From Seiridium cupressi (lineage: Eukaryota; Ascomycota; Sordariomycetes; Amphisphaeriales; Sporocadaceae): a stretch of 64,000 nt of DNA. This document shows positions 34,250 through 45,986 of this stretch, piece after piece. Made by a program: the position numbers and the translations under genes. How positions within the stretch are numbered: the stretch's first letter is position 1; the number at the start of each line of letters is the position of its first letter. The notes beneath the pieces are model-generated. The model was not told the origin of the DNA. It searched no databases and worked only from the letters and a program-made list of their open reading frames with translations. The stretch is taken from positions 186,001-250,000 of the forward strand of contig JARVKI010000007.1 in assembly GCA_036674765.1 (NCBI GenBank). The letters run 5' to 3'.

Positions 34250-37200
34250 CTCGGCCCTGCTGTTTGGGCAGCAGTGTTCCTCGGATTACTCTAAACTCGG
34301 TATGTATTCAGAACGCATGTGTCGCTGGGCCCGAGTATGTACAGGAGAGAATGTGTAAGTCGAAACACGCTGCCGACGGTGGAGACCAGGGCAGGACGTG
34401 TCGAAGGGATGAATATCCGCTAAGGCAGCCAGGTGATTTGGATGCGGTTCTGGCTTGGTTGAAGAGATGAAGGAGAAGAAGTACGGGTAAAGTGTAAATC
34501 AGCCCCACGGCGAGATCTGGTCAGCAGCCGGCGGCGGGTCGGGGGGGCGCTACGTGCTAGTCTCGCTGTGGTGGGAGGCGTTGTCGAACACAGCACTCGG
34601 CAATGTGCGGTCCAGGACGACCGTCGTCTCAAGCAATGTAAATTACAACAAGAGGGCGGACGAACAGAAACAGGGTGAGGACCGATAGGTTGGGCCCGAG
34701 TTGCTGCTCCTAATGACGGAGGAGTAGGAGGTCGTGGCTTGTTGGATCGCCTCTTGCCTACAACGTAGACGCGTTGATTGCTGGTCGAGTGTTCGGAGGA
34801 GTGAGCGAGCGATGGCTGGCTGCTCTGGATGGCAATAAAGTACCTAATGGAACCAGGCGGGTGTGCGTGCAGGCAGGCAGGCGAAAGGTCTTATGGGTAC
34901 GGGGCTAGTACGGACGTGGAAAAAATGTGGAGTTTGGGAGCGGCAGCTGCAGTGCCTGAGAGCGAGCAGAATTGCGCACCAGGCACTTGTAGCATGGTAG
35001 AAAAGCAAGGGCCAGCTGCTGCACTACTAATCAACCAACCCCGAGTGTGCATCACATACGGTACATAAAGTGAATGTAGGCCGGGGCCCAAGCAGCAGTC
35101 AAAGCAAGACGCAGGCTACTTCAATAACGTTCTGAATGCACGTGGACAAGTCACTGCGACCAAGGCGAGGAGCTTCCACGAATGGTGCACTCAAAATCAA
35201 CGGATGTGCCCCCAGGAGTCGCAAACTCTGCAAAAGATGACCTGAGTAAGATGCAATGCTTTACTGAGTTTCCAGGCCGTGTCGCCCTCTGAGCTTTGGG
35301 TGCCGCCAGATCTGATTTGCCAGCGGAAAGAGGGGGATGACATCCATCCATCCATCCATCCATCGAGCACGCACGCACACTGCCGGGTCATTCGCTCGTT
35401 CTTGCTCACGGAGGCGGAGGCTGCAGACGAGAGGAGGGCAAGGCACGGCGGGAGCCAAATAAGCAGGAAAAGGCCGTTGCTGCCAAACTCAGAAAAGAGG
35501 AGCGGCATCTATGGCAAGCTTTACCGATCAGGAAGCGGCGGCCCGCGGATGGTTTTACGGAAGGTGGGCAGATGCCAGGACATGGCACGACTCCGGACCA
35601 TTGGTTTTACGGTCGTCGTTGCGTTGTGCACATATGATCTCCAACACTTCGGCGCTGCTGCAACCGAGATTTTCCCAGGGCCAGGTAGCATTTCCCAGGC
35701 TCTGTAGTACGACGTGGCTCTTCTTACGGACTGGGTCTTCCCGAATTGCAGGTTACATGTCGCAGTCAAGTCTTTGCCATAGCCACATCCTCACCCGAAA
35801 TATCGATTCAGGCGCACGACGCGCCCGAGGGCTTTCGGGTAGAGCACGATCCTGGGCTGCTTATTAATTGATTCCAGAGGACGACAGCTCACCGTGCTCT
35901 AGAATTTGCCTTTCAGCCACATAAACGTGGTTTTGTAGTATGACTTGGACATGTCTGTCTGCCTCTAGCCATGCGTGGCTGGCCTCTGACCCTTACAGTT
36001 GCAATTGAAAGTAGCACCCGGCTCCGATGAGCTCTTGTCTGATGCAGTGCCCCTCCGGTTGGCATGCACCTCTGTCGTTCCCGAAGACCAGGCCCCGCTG
36101 GCGGCGGCGGCGAATAGTACTAAACAGCGCAAGCACCGCACCTCCCACCTCCTCGAAGAACTCAGGCTTCGGATTCCAGCACTCGTTGGTTTTGCAACGG
36201 ACGGCGTTGCGCTAACGCCGGGATGCCAGCCACTCACGTGCGGGGTCGCGCCGCCTCGCTCACCGAACGGCCCACAACGCGCATGTCGTCGTTAGTTGTC
36301 CATCCAATTTCCAGGCTATTGCATTCTCAGGCTTCACCTCTCTGCTATTACGCGCTAAGCCAAACGAGGCCAAACGAGGCCAACCGTCTTCCAATAAACC
36401 CTGGAGTCCGGGCAGCTGGGACCCTCGGGCGACCAACTGATCAGAATTTGTTGCAGTATCCACCACGCGACAAGTGCCTACGGCCTGGAAGGCTGGAACC
36501 TTGCGTGGCCATGGAGAGCTCGTCTTGGCACTTGACTTACCACAACGCTAAACGGACCGTCACCTCTTCTCAGTCACAACATCCGTCCCGGATTTTACTG
36601 CGAGCGGGATGCTGTAGGCGCTCCGGTCCTGTCAGCTTGCTGCGCCTGCCAAGCAAGACCCGACAGACCCAGTAAAGGAACTGCTCGGACGTTGCGTTCT
36701 GGTCGCACTGCTGTATTGCTGTTTACCCAACCTGGCGGGAGACTACACTCTACACTTGGTATGCACCCGAGAGGATCAAACACGAGGAGGGTGCCTCCAG
36801 GACCAGGCGACTATGCTTCTCACCTCAAGATTAGCTGCGGTAGGCAAATCCTCCTGTCTATCAAGCAGCAATCCTGCTTAGGATGATACGACAATGATCT
36901 ACGAATGCACGTCACACAGGGTTGGTATGCACACGCTCCCCGGTTGCAGTTGTTTCGACCCTGTTCACGCTGCCTTGTCACTATCCCTCGTGTGACAAGT
37001 GGGAATCCGTAAGAGAAAACGAAGTAGCATTGCAGCGTGTCTGACCTGGGCCCCTGCGTTGCTTCTTTCTATCAGTGTCACAGACCTCGATATTCCCTGA
37101 TCGCTGACAACAACATGACTCGTCGCAAAAGCGGTCAATAAGGCATGTCACGGAATGCCATTGTACCCACAGCTTCGCGGCCGAGTGATCAAAACAGCCG

Positions 37201-38115
37201 ACCGGCGCCGTGCTGCCGATTACCATCTCGGGACCTTGTGAATCTGGCATCATAGCCCCTTTTGCAAGCGAGGGCCACGCTAAGGTAAGATCGAGTCGCC
37301 GGACTGTCTTTCAACACATCTCCTCACGCTGCTCTTCTGCTTTACCACACATGTATGTAGCGGCTGTCTATGATTACATAGCCGATAATGTATCGAAGGT
37401 ATTCTGGTTCCCTTTGCCATGTCGCCACCATCAATAGTACACGCGTATGCGCTTCACAAAGCGCACAAGCCAGCAAAGCCCCAAACGACGACTCCACCAA
37501 GACAGCACTGTAATACCTTCAAAACAACAATAGGTGCCCAATCCCCTTTATTTAGCGGTCCTATTGCGCAATCCATTCGCACGCCTGGTTGTGTACACTC
37601 GGGCCCTATATCTTATGAACTACTCTCCCACGAGACTATGTAATTCAGAGCCCTGAACTGTTTTACATGGCTCTCCGTATGAGACACTGCAACGTAGCAA
37701 CATTCCTCCAATCCTCACGGCTCTAAGCGGCATCTATTTGCACCCAATCTCAGATTGGAAGCTGCAATACTGTCTCCGAAGGGCCTGGCCTATGTATTTG
37801 CCAAGCTGACCGAGTGGAGCTCATTTGCGGCTGTGGCTTGCACGTTCGTAGCGAACGAGCTGCGCAGCAGCCCATTGCCTGCAGTTCAGCTCGTGGAGCT
37901 TGCATGTCATTTCTTGACATGAGCCCCATCGCCAGCTTCGACACTCCCAGCACAAATCTGACCTAGGTAACTTGTTTTGCCCCTCGTACGCATTGATAGC
38001 ATTGACCGTGTTTCTGACCTCTGGATCCAGGGCTATCTGACCTTTCAAGCAAATCAAAGGCTGCCATACCTGACTAAGGAGCCGCAACATTGCCCGGCTC
38101 CATCCCTGGCGCAAA
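34250..38115. other. Long divergent intergenic region, 3.9 kb
   Basis: It separates the Cdc4 ATG (leftward) from the Pro-rich repeat gene ATG (rightward). It is richer in GC than most spacers here and contains many overlapping short frames, none with codon logic or family marks. Small repeats include (CATC)6 at 35341 and a tandem CCAAACGAGG unit near 36361. Long 5' leaders of both genes are likely. Confidence 0.45.
35341..35364. repeat. (CATC)6 microsatellite
   Basis: Six CATC units lie within the Cdc4 upstream region. Confidence 0.9.
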
Positions 38116-41100
38116 ATGGCGTATCACGGCCTAGGCTACCGGCCTCCATTACCACCACGGAGCCCACGACCGTCGTTTGGGGCATCGTCAAGTCCGGGAT
38201 ACTCACAATTTTCTCCGTTGTCACCAGGATCCTCCTTGGGCAACGAATCATCAAATGGCACAGGTGAAGCCTTGCCTCCTGTTCCTCCTCGTCCATTAGG
38301 CTTCCACACTAGTCCTGGCCCCTGTGGACAATATGACTTGTCACCATCTTCGTCGCCTTTGCTTGCTCCTCCCGGGCACCACGGGCAGGGGTTCTTAAGC
38401 TTTCCACCTCCGCCTATCTCCCCGAACAGAGTACAGGCAACAGGCCAAGCTGGGCCGCCTCCGCTACCTCCACGACTCCCACTCCAGAGCTCGGGAAGTC
38501 CTCCTGGCTCAAACTCCAGCTACGGAACATTGCCCGCACCGTGCCTAACCCCAAGTGCTCTCAGTCCAAACCAGCTCACTAGCTTTCCTCCGCCGCCGCC
38601 GGGACCACCGCCTCAGAGGACATCACTATCACTCGTTCCATATCATGCAGTCTCACCACAAGTTTCCCTTCCGGGTCCTTCAGCAATCCCCTCGGAACCA
38701 TCACAACCACCAAACGGTGGTTTCCAGTCGAAGTTCCCCTTGTTACCAGACCCTCCCATTGACCCGGAAATCCCAAGCTCGCCACCGCCAGCGTATACAC
38801 TGTTGGCTGAGCCTGGTAGCCAGATAGGGATCAAGACCAATCCAGGGGAATCATATTATTCAGAAACATCTTCCCCAGTGGCTGCTGCTGGAACACCCCA
38901 AGCCGAACCGCATGTGTCGTCCGCCTATACAACTTTCCCTGCAGCCTCATTTGCCCAGACAACAACACCCTCACCTATATCGCTGCCCCTGTTTACACCT
39001 CCAGATACGTACCGACAATCAACAGCTTCGGTACCGTCTCCGGCCCCAGTAACTAGCCCGGTTTCCAATCCTCAGTCCCCAAATGAGATTTCATTCTTTC
39101 CGACTCCTCCGCTGGTATCGCCTGTGCCCCAAAAAGACCCGATCGAGGACTTGATGCAGTCCATGAGCCTTACTTCAACCCCGGCATCAGAATCATCATC
39201 AAATGTTACGCAAAACGGAGCGTTTTCCTCACCACTATCTACCCCAGCAGAAGATCCTCGGTCCTCTCCTTATTTTGCAGATGCAAGTGCTGCGCCTACA
39301 CGCCCACCGAAAGCACCTCTCGCCGCGGTGAAGGCAGCCTCGCCGCACGGAAGTCACGAAGCAAGTCGTGGCTCAGCGAGTGACCATTTTAGACGCGCTG
39401 AGACATCTGTTCCGCCATTTAATAAGCCCGCCAGGAAGCCGTTGTCAGTAGCGAGTTCATGCATTGATGCCCCCGTGACATTCGTCACAACCTGGTATAC
39501 TCATCCTGGAGCTCCGGATTTTCTGGTATGTTCCCGCTGCTATGCCGATCATATCTCGGGGTGCAAGTTCGCAAGCATGTTCAGACGCTCGAATCCAGAT
39601 GACGGAAAGCCTCGAGTATGTCGCTTCAGCAGACCCCGGATGAAGGACCATATCTTCCCCGCGGCTTCATCTACCTCCTACCTCCAACCCTTGATCGACT
39701 ATATGCGCCATCGGTCCGGCATACTGGACTGCCGAGGTGCGGATGGCGTCATAGGCTCTGCTGAATCTGTTTCAAGTACCAAATGGTACAACACAGTCAA
39801 TAATTCAATTCCCGGCTTCCTCTGCTGCGAAGCTTGCTACGAAGACTATGTCAAATGCGTTCCTACACTCTCGAACTTCCTACAGGCACATCCTCAGGTT
39901 CAAGGCCCTAAGGAAGTCTGGGCATGCGACTTTGCCCTCCCTTTTATACAAAAGCAATACGAAGCCGATGGCAAAAGTGATAGCCCCCAGGACGCATGGA
40001 ACAACTTTGCCTTGGAAGCGAAATCACGAATAGGTATACCCCGTTGTGGTCAGGCACAAAACATCAGAAGCCATGGTAAGAAATGGTTTCAGCCAATCTC
40101 TGGTCCCGCCGGTCTTATTATTTGCGCTTCTTGTTACTGTGATGAGGTGATACACACGGGGGAGGAGTCAAAGTGGCGGGTTGTGCCCGGTCTTACAGAG
40201 GCACGAGACATGCAGGTTCGTTGCGCCAGGGGCGGACGATTCAACATACGCATCGCCATGGCGCGAGCACACGAGGTCAAGGATTTCTCGCTCTTCTGGA
40301 ATGCCATCAAGAAGCTCGAGGCTCATCCCATGTGTGAGGATTCAGGCGTCGAAGGGGCCGAGTGGTGGACCCTGCTGCACCAACCCGAAGACTTCCAAGT
40401 TTGCGGTGCGTGTTATGTCGCGATCTGTGAGCCATTAGGCGTTCACCAATTCTTCGCAAAGAAGCAGTCACCATCGGGTATGTCGACGCCGTTGCGCTGC
40501 TGCTTCAATATCGCACACCCAAGATTGAAGAATTACATGCCAAGACTCTTGGAAATGTATTTCTGCCACGATCCGTCGGCACTGAATGAATATGCTAGTG
40601 TATACGCGGCAATCCCTCTTTGTGGTAGGGATGAGGCGAGGGAAGGTGCCAAATGGTACGGATGGGACGACTGCAAGGTGTGTGCCGAATGCTTCCAAGA
40701 CTTTGCAGGACAACATCCGCTCGCACGTCAAATGGCCTTGAGGAATGATTTGGTGCAGCAAAGTACCATGTGCGAGTTGTACTCGCCACGCATGCGCCAG
40801 CTATACCTCTTATGCTCACAGAAGTCCCCTCCTGACGCTATAGAGCTACTGCAATTCGCGCGTCATAGGCGACAGGTGTATTCTCAAACGATACCACAGG
40901 TCAAACACACCATACAACAACAGAAGCTTGCGCTCGAGCAGCAGCGAATGTTAAATAGTTTGAGCAGCTTTCACACGAATAGCGGGCAGATCCAACAGAT
41001 CATGTATGGATCATCATTCACGTACTCTGCGCCAGGTATGGGAACATTCAATACCATGGAAGAGCTACAAGGGGCACAATATGGGAGGCAGGCTATGGGC

Positions 41101-41172
41101 GTGATGCAGAATGCGCACGGTGCTGTGGGAATTGTCACGCAATTGGAGCAGCAGTGGAGGGCCGTGGAGTAA
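38116..41172 (+). CDS. Pro-rich protein with five C-terminal CxxC modules, unknown function
   Basis: This is a single exon of 1,018 residues. Residues 1 to about 440 are disordered, very rich in Pro and Ser, with many PPLPPR, PPVPPRP and PPPPP stretches that look like SH3 or profilin ligands. From about 445 to 910 the chain is five divergent copies of one module. Each has a Cys, then a Trp-aromatic pair (Trp at 460, 557, 657, 750 and 847), then CxxC followed by Tyr or Phe (CSRCY, CEACY, CASCY, CGACY, CAECF), then another Cys near a PRM or PRL box (CRFSRPRM, CELYSPRM). Four Cys per unit suggest one zinc each. The C-terminus has a Gln-rich coiled-coil-like segment (IQQQKLALEQQRML). I do not recognise the family. 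A scaffold role is an inference from the layout. Confidence 0.85.
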   Translation: MAYHGLGYRPPLPPRSPRPSFGASSSPGYSQFSPLSPGSSLGNESSNGTGEALPPVPPRPLGFHTSPGPCGQYDLSPSSSPLLAPPGHHGQGFLSFPPPPISPNRVQATGQAGPPPLPPRLPLQSSGSPPGSNSSYGTLPAPCLTPSALSPNQLTSFPPPPPGPPPQRTSLSLVPYHAVSPQVSLPGPSAIPSEPSQPPNGGFQSKFPLLPDPPIDPEIPSSPPPAYTLLAEPGSQIGIKTNPGESYYSETSSPVAAAGTPQAEPHVSSAYTTFPAASFAQTTTPSPISLPLFTPPDTYRQSTASVPSPAPVTSPVSNPQSPNEISFFPTPPLVSPVPQKDPIEDLMQSMSLTSTPASESSSNVTQNGAFSSPLSTPAEDPRSSPYFADASAAPTRPPKAPLAAVKAASPHGSHEASRGSASDHFRRAETSVPPFNKPARKPLSVASSCIDAPVTFVTTWYTHPGAPDFLVCSRCYADHISGCKFASMFRRSNPDDGKPRVCRFSRPRMKDHIFPAASSTSYLQPLIDYMRHRSGILDCRGADGVIGSAESVSSTKWYNTVNNSIPGFLCCEACYEDYVKCVPTLSNFLQAHPQVQGPKEVWACDFALPFIQKQYEADGKSDSPQDAWNNFALEAKSRIGIPRCGQAQNIRSHGKKWFQPISGPAGLIICASCYCDEVIHTGEESKWRVVPGLTEARDMQVRCARGGRFNIRIAMARAHEVKDFSLFWNAIKKLEAHPMCEDSGVEGAEWWTLLHQPEDFQVCGACYVAICEPLGVHQFFAKKQSPSGMSTPLRCCFNIAHPRLKNYMPRLLEMYFCHDPSALNEYASVYAAIPLCGRDEAREGAKWYGWDDCKVCAECFQDFAGQHPLARQMALRNDLVQQSTMCELYSPRMRQLYLLCSQKSPPDAIELLQFARHRRQVYSQTIPQVKHTIQQQKLALEQQRMLNSLSSFHTNSGQIQQIMYGSSFTYSAPGMGTFNTMEELQGAQYGRQAMGVMQNAHGAVGIVTQLEQQWRAVE

Positions 41173-41522
41173 ATCGAGGACTCGTGGCGGCTCTTCAGTA
41201 AAAAGAGAGACAGCACATGTGACCAATACCCAGATCATAATAATATATTGTTCAACATCATCAGCGGTTGTTTCGTCAATCGTTGATATTGCCCAATCTA
41301 CAGTGCCTGGCCCTCCATTATAAAAGCCATTAGAGAAAGCACACCAGTTGTCTGCTAGCCTTTCCCCTCAGCATTCCTGATCAAACCATTCCGATTATGC
41401 AAGCAGAACTAAACTCGAGTCTCTTGCATGTGAAAGAAACCAGTCCCTCGAATTAATCACCCCTTTGTTATCACTCTGGGCGGGATAGCACAACAACCTA
41501 TGGTCGATTATACTAGCAGCCC
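41173..41522. other. Convergent intergenic region
   Basis: This is the short spacer between two 3' ends. It contains only UTR-like sequence. Confidence 0.35.
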
Positions 41523-42098
41523 CTACCCGCGTTTGCGCCGTGGAGGAGTATCATCTGCGCCATCCTTACCATGGTGCTTATCGCTATTCTCTCCCTGAAG
41601 CTTCTTGCGATGCTCCTGCCCATGCTCGGCCAACTTTACTGCGCGCTCCTTCAGTTGATCAGCTAACAACTTCTCGTGTGCGGCCTTCTGCTGAGGTGTG
41701 GCGTCCTGTCCCTCGATTCCGGGTATCAGGATTCCCGTCAGATTGCCGCCAACGGTGCGTTCTGGAGTTCCCGTGTTGCCCGTCGAGCCCGACGGCACGA
41801 TGTTGGAGCGAGAGGGGTTGCTTGAAGCTCCGATGCTGCCGCCAGAGCTGGAGTGAGACATGTTGCCGTGAGATCCGACCTTTGGTAAGTTGCCAGAAGC
41901 GGAGCGACTCATGGTTCCGCCATCACTGTGGTGGGAGGTGCTTGAGACATTGCGTTGATGGCCACTGGTGCTGGATGTGCCAGAGATGTGGCGCTGGTGG
42001 GTGCTACCAGTGCTCGACACACTGGAAGTGGTACGGTGCCGAGCGGATCCTGAAGGAGAAGGGGAGGGGGTTTTGGTGTTTCCGGGAAACGACGACAT
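41523..42098 (-). CDS. Ser/Thr/Gly-rich low-complexity protein, unknown function
   Basis: The chosen ATG at 42098 gives 191 residues starting MSSFPGNTKTPSPSPSGS. The open frame runs further upstream but that part lacks an ATG and looks like a 5' leader. The chain is disordered: repeated SSTSGHQRN, STHQRH, SHGNMSHSSSGGS, then a short conserved-looking block GGNLTGILIPGIEGQDATPQ, a Lys/Glu helix (AHEKLLADQLKERAVKLAE) and a basic end PPRRKRG. It has no signal peptide or membrane helix. The Arg/Lys end could be a nuclear signal. Confidence 0.6.
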   Translation of the reverse strand: MSSFPGNTKTPSPSPSGSARHRTTSSVSSTGSTHQRHISGTSSTSGHQRNVSSTSHHSDGGTMSRSASGNLPKVGSHGNMSHSSSGGSIGASSNPSRSNIVPSGSTGNTGTPERTVGGNLTGILIPGIEGQDATPQQKAAHEKLLADQLKERAVKLAEHGQEHRKKLQGENSDKHHGKDGADDTPPRRKRG

Positions 42099-43345
42099 TA
42101 TGGTGTTATTGGAGAATGTCACTTGTTCAGTCAGGTTGACAGATTTGGTGTAGCCCGTGGAACTTGATGACAAAATTGGTGCTAAGGACGAACACAGAAG
42201 TGGTGGGTTTCTTGCGCTTCGGATGTATGTTGGTGAACAAGAAACAGTATTACCGAAACAATTCAAAAGCAGGAGTAAGTGAGGATCTCCTTTTTATATT
42301 CCAAACGTTTGACTTTCCCATTACATTTGCAAAATTGTTTGATAACAAGTATTTACCTTTGGCCAAACGCTCACTAGTTGTATGTGATAATTTGACTCAT
42401 GAACAACAAAACCAGTCAGTTGTTTGCAGTGTCCTGTTTGTGAGTGTTAGCTATTTCAGTAGGCTATTATCCAGTGCGCAGCAATACCGAACTTGAAGAA
42501 CAGAACTGCAACCGAATAGTTGCGTTCAAATGTGCGACCACGTAGCTATAGCCAAAGGTAAGTTAGAATAAATCAGTCTACTTCCAATGTATGTGCTCCT
42601 CCTCTCAAATTAAACAGGACTGATTCAAGGCTATTTGATTTTGACGAGATAAAAATGCGGCATCTCGGACTCATCCAACTCCATAAGCGTTATATAGACT
42701 ACCTGGTAACATAGGCATAACTCTAATATATATCAATCATTCTTGCACAGATTTTTGTCGTAGATAATCATAGCACAGGATAGGATGCTATAGGGTTTTC
42801 GAATAGTCACCTGGGAATCACTTGGTTGTTTGCTATGGGACCGCTATGGGACCTTGAACTGGAAAACGGCTTCCTTGTGCAACCGTACACGTAGACTTTT
42901 TGAAATTGGTGTTCTTCAGAGGTATTCAACACTTTATCGAGCCATATAGCCTCACTAAAGATGGCCATTCAACGTCGCGATAAATAGATATCTCGTTTCA
43001 CTGCCTGATGGAGCAATGTAGATTCCGCATGCGGGCTCCGTATGAGGGCAGCTTACTCACATTGAGATTCGGCAACCTCTCATCCGATTGGTCGTCATGA
43101 GGAAACCAACAGCTAGCCGGCACCATTCCAAGACAAGTGAGCAACCCCATTCGGTGGGTACAACCTACTATATGCAGTGCAGGGACTTAAAATAAGTTTA
43201 GTGCTGACCGCCCTGCCGAAGATCCTGAGATTACTGATGATGGTAAGTGGTAACAGCCTGTATTATTTAGCAGACTAGCGAAATAAACATTTTCCTTTTC
43301 TCCATCTGAGAATTGCCTTCAGTCAAAAATCGTGACTTCGCGAAC
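42099..43345. other. Divergent intergenic region, 1.2 kb
   Basis: It separates the Ser-rich gene from the secreted BBE oxidase. A direct repeat CTATGGGACCG/CTATGGGACCT is seen at about 42833-42855. No gene was found. Confidence 0.4.
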
Positions 43346-45218
43346 ATGCTTTTCAAACCCCATTTGGCTGCCTTTTTCCTTGTGCTTCAATATGCAAGCG
43401 CCGCATACACGGCAAAGAACGTAACGTCTGACTGCTATTGCCTGCCTCAAGATGCTTGCTGGCCGTCAATCGCTGAGTCGGATGCTTTGAACACAACCGT
43501 GAATGGAAGGCTCATAGCAACAGTGCCTATAGGCTCTGTATGTCATGAGCCGACATATGATGAGGCGGCTTGTGTGGCGTTGAGGGCAGAATGGAATGAG
43601 CCCGAACCGCAGTGAGTCTACTCTCTTCCGATACGGCTGACACTCTACCGACCTGTTCCGCTCTAATTACGTCACCCTAACTGTTTATAGTTATGATTTT
43701 TCTTCTTCAGCTATGGCGTTATACTGGAATAACAATAGCTGCAACCCTTTAGCGGACCGTTCTACGCCTTGTAGAATAGGGAATCTGATCTCATATGCGG
43801 TGAACATATCCAACACTGATGAGATTGCGGAGACAATCAAATTTGCCAAGACGCACAATGTTCGTCTTGTGGTTCGTAACACAGGCCATGACTTCGTGGG
43901 GCGTTCAACTGGTGCAGGTGGGCTCGCCGTATGGACGCATCATCTCAAGAGTCTCGAAGTGATCCAGACCTTCGAGATTGATGCTGGTGTAGGCAAGGCC
44001 AGCTATAGCGGTCCAGCTTTGAAGATGGGCTCTGGTGTACAAGGTTTTGAAGCCGAAAGCTTCGCCTCGCAGTCTGGTCTTGTTGTGGTTGGTGGTTGGT
44101 GCCCCTCCGTCGGGATTGCAGGTGGCTATACGCAGGGCGGAGGACATAGTCCACTCGGCTCACAATTTGGTATGGCTGCTGACCAGACGCTCGAGTTCGA
44201 GGTCGTCACTGTAAATGGGTCTGTCGTCACAGCATCGCCACGGGAAAACAGCGACCTATATTGGGCGCTCTCGGGCGGAGGCCCTGGTACCTACGGCGTT
44301 GTCACGAGCGTGACAGTTCGGGCTCACCCAGACCTGCCGATTGGCGGTGCGTCCGTGTACATCACGAATGACTTAACTTTTCCCAACGCGACAACCATTC
44401 TCGATAATTATTGGATAACAATCAAAACGTGGTATAGTCTACTCCCGAACCTCACAGATAGCGGAATCGGCGCTACGTTCTCCTACAACAATTCTTTATT
44501 CCTCTTGAACCCACTAACGGCCCACAACATGACATCTGACGAGATCAAAACCGCCATCAAGCCATGGACTGATCAGTTAGACTATTTTGGGATTACATAC
44601 TCAGCGACGTTCACTGACATGCCGAACTACTATACCCATTGGAACACCTTCGTCGCGCCGGGACCCGTTGGAGGCTTCTGGCAAGCAATAGCACGAATTG
44701 TGCCCGAGCGAATTCTAAGTGATGTCCAGTCACTTACAGCTTTTGCTAACGTGGCACGGGACTTGGCAGATCAGGGTGCTTTCGCGGGAGCGACGGCGGT
44801 AGCACCAAAAAAGAAGACGAACTTTGATAACGCTGTCTTACCTGCATGGCGCGGCGCTGCGGGTCTTCATGGCTTACTCCAGGAGTGGAGTGACAACCCG
44901 AGCCTCTGGGATGAAATGCAGAATATGCTGAGAAATGCAGACAGTCATTTGTCTCCAGCCCTTAAAAGCGTCACGGGCGGAACAGCGGGGCCTGGGAGCT
45001 GGGACGTCGGCAGCTATGTGAATGCGGTGAGTGGAGTTGAGCCAGACTGGAAGGATGAGAGTTTTGGTCAAAATTGGGAGAAACTGCTGCAAGTCAAGAG
45101 GAAGTGGGACCCTGAAGGCATCTCCTGGGGGCCACGCCTAGTAGGAAGCGAGGACAGAGAGGTGGTCGACAATCCCAGGGATATCGGTGACGGGCGATTA
45201 TGCAAAGTTGGACACTAG
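43346..45218 (+). CDS. Secreted FAD-linked oxidase, BBE type with bicovalent FAD motif
   Basis: Exons are 43346-43611 and 43691-45218, giving 597 residues. The ATG at 43346 was chosen because it begins a signal peptide (MLFKPHLAAFFLVLQYASA). Cys-rich N-terminal CYCLPQDACWPS is typical of secreted fungal members. The FAD domain has RLVVRNTGHDFVGRSTG with the His ligand, and GGWCPSVGIAGGYTQGGGH with a Cys in the second flavin position, so FAD should be attached by both His and Cys. SDLYWALSGGGPGTYGVVTS follows. The usual C-terminal NVFW-like box appears as KWDPEGISWGPRLVGSED. It is likely an extracellular or secretory-path oxidase. It differs from the cytosolic-looking BBE protein at 21407, which lacks the Cys. 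Downstream lie a small secreted peptide gene, a GNAT and amidoligase copy 2. Confidence 0.9.
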
Positions 45219-45986
45219 GCCATGGCCTGGTTTGAGTCGATATTTCCATGGCATCCAAACTATCTTTGTCATTCTTCTCAAGTCGCGGGAGCGCACATGA
45301 TGTTGAACACATCATATGCGATAGCCCTTCAACCGACTCCGCCCAAACAAGGATTCAAATCCTAAATGGAACATGGCAAAAGAAAGGAGGTCTTCTCGTA
45401 AGGTTCAAAGTACTTGCATTGGCCAGTGGCTTCTTGTAACTCAAAAGCGTTGGATCTGGACATGATGTGATATTCTATGCGAAGCTATGCCGTGTATTAA
45501 CCTCCAAACAGCTGGTGTTTGGTGATCCGATCACTCAGCCCTACAGAGGGTCGTTGCGCCGAGCACATCCCACTAGTACACGGATCATGAGGATGCGTTT
45601 CGTAACAAGATGTTAATCAAGTCACAACTCTACTGATATGACCAAATAAAGCCTTCTGCATGATCCCAGATACTTGGAACTGGGCTCTGGAATGCGGCCA
45701 TTGAGATCTTGTCCACCCCACCAAGTTACGCAGTCATGACTTATTGTGATATCGAGACCTCAATAGTAAGGGACACCGGGGTGAGTTCTCCTGCGTAGAA
45801 TAGCGAGGCACATATCTCAGGATGATGAACCGCCTTGCCTCTTGAATATGAATAGTTGTAGGTATCGCCCTTCTGTAACTGGGTCTTTCCATTATTGTCT
45901 CCTCCATATCACACTGCAAGAATCCCTTACCTTCACTGTTCTCTCTAAAAATATGTTTCTCATGCCGAAGCGCTCATACATCAAAC
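45219..45986. other. Intergenic region
   Basis: It holds the 3' side of the oxidase gene and the promoter and leader of the small peptide gene. No TATA was assigned. Confidence 0.35.

Noticed and set aside
37360..37390. Imperfect hairpin CGGCTGTCTATG...CATAGCCG
   Set aside because: It is short with mismatches and not placed at a gene end, so it is likely chance.
42099..42266. Longer N-terminus of the Ser-rich protein
   Set aside because: There is no ATG in the extension. The ATG at 42098 is the first usable start.
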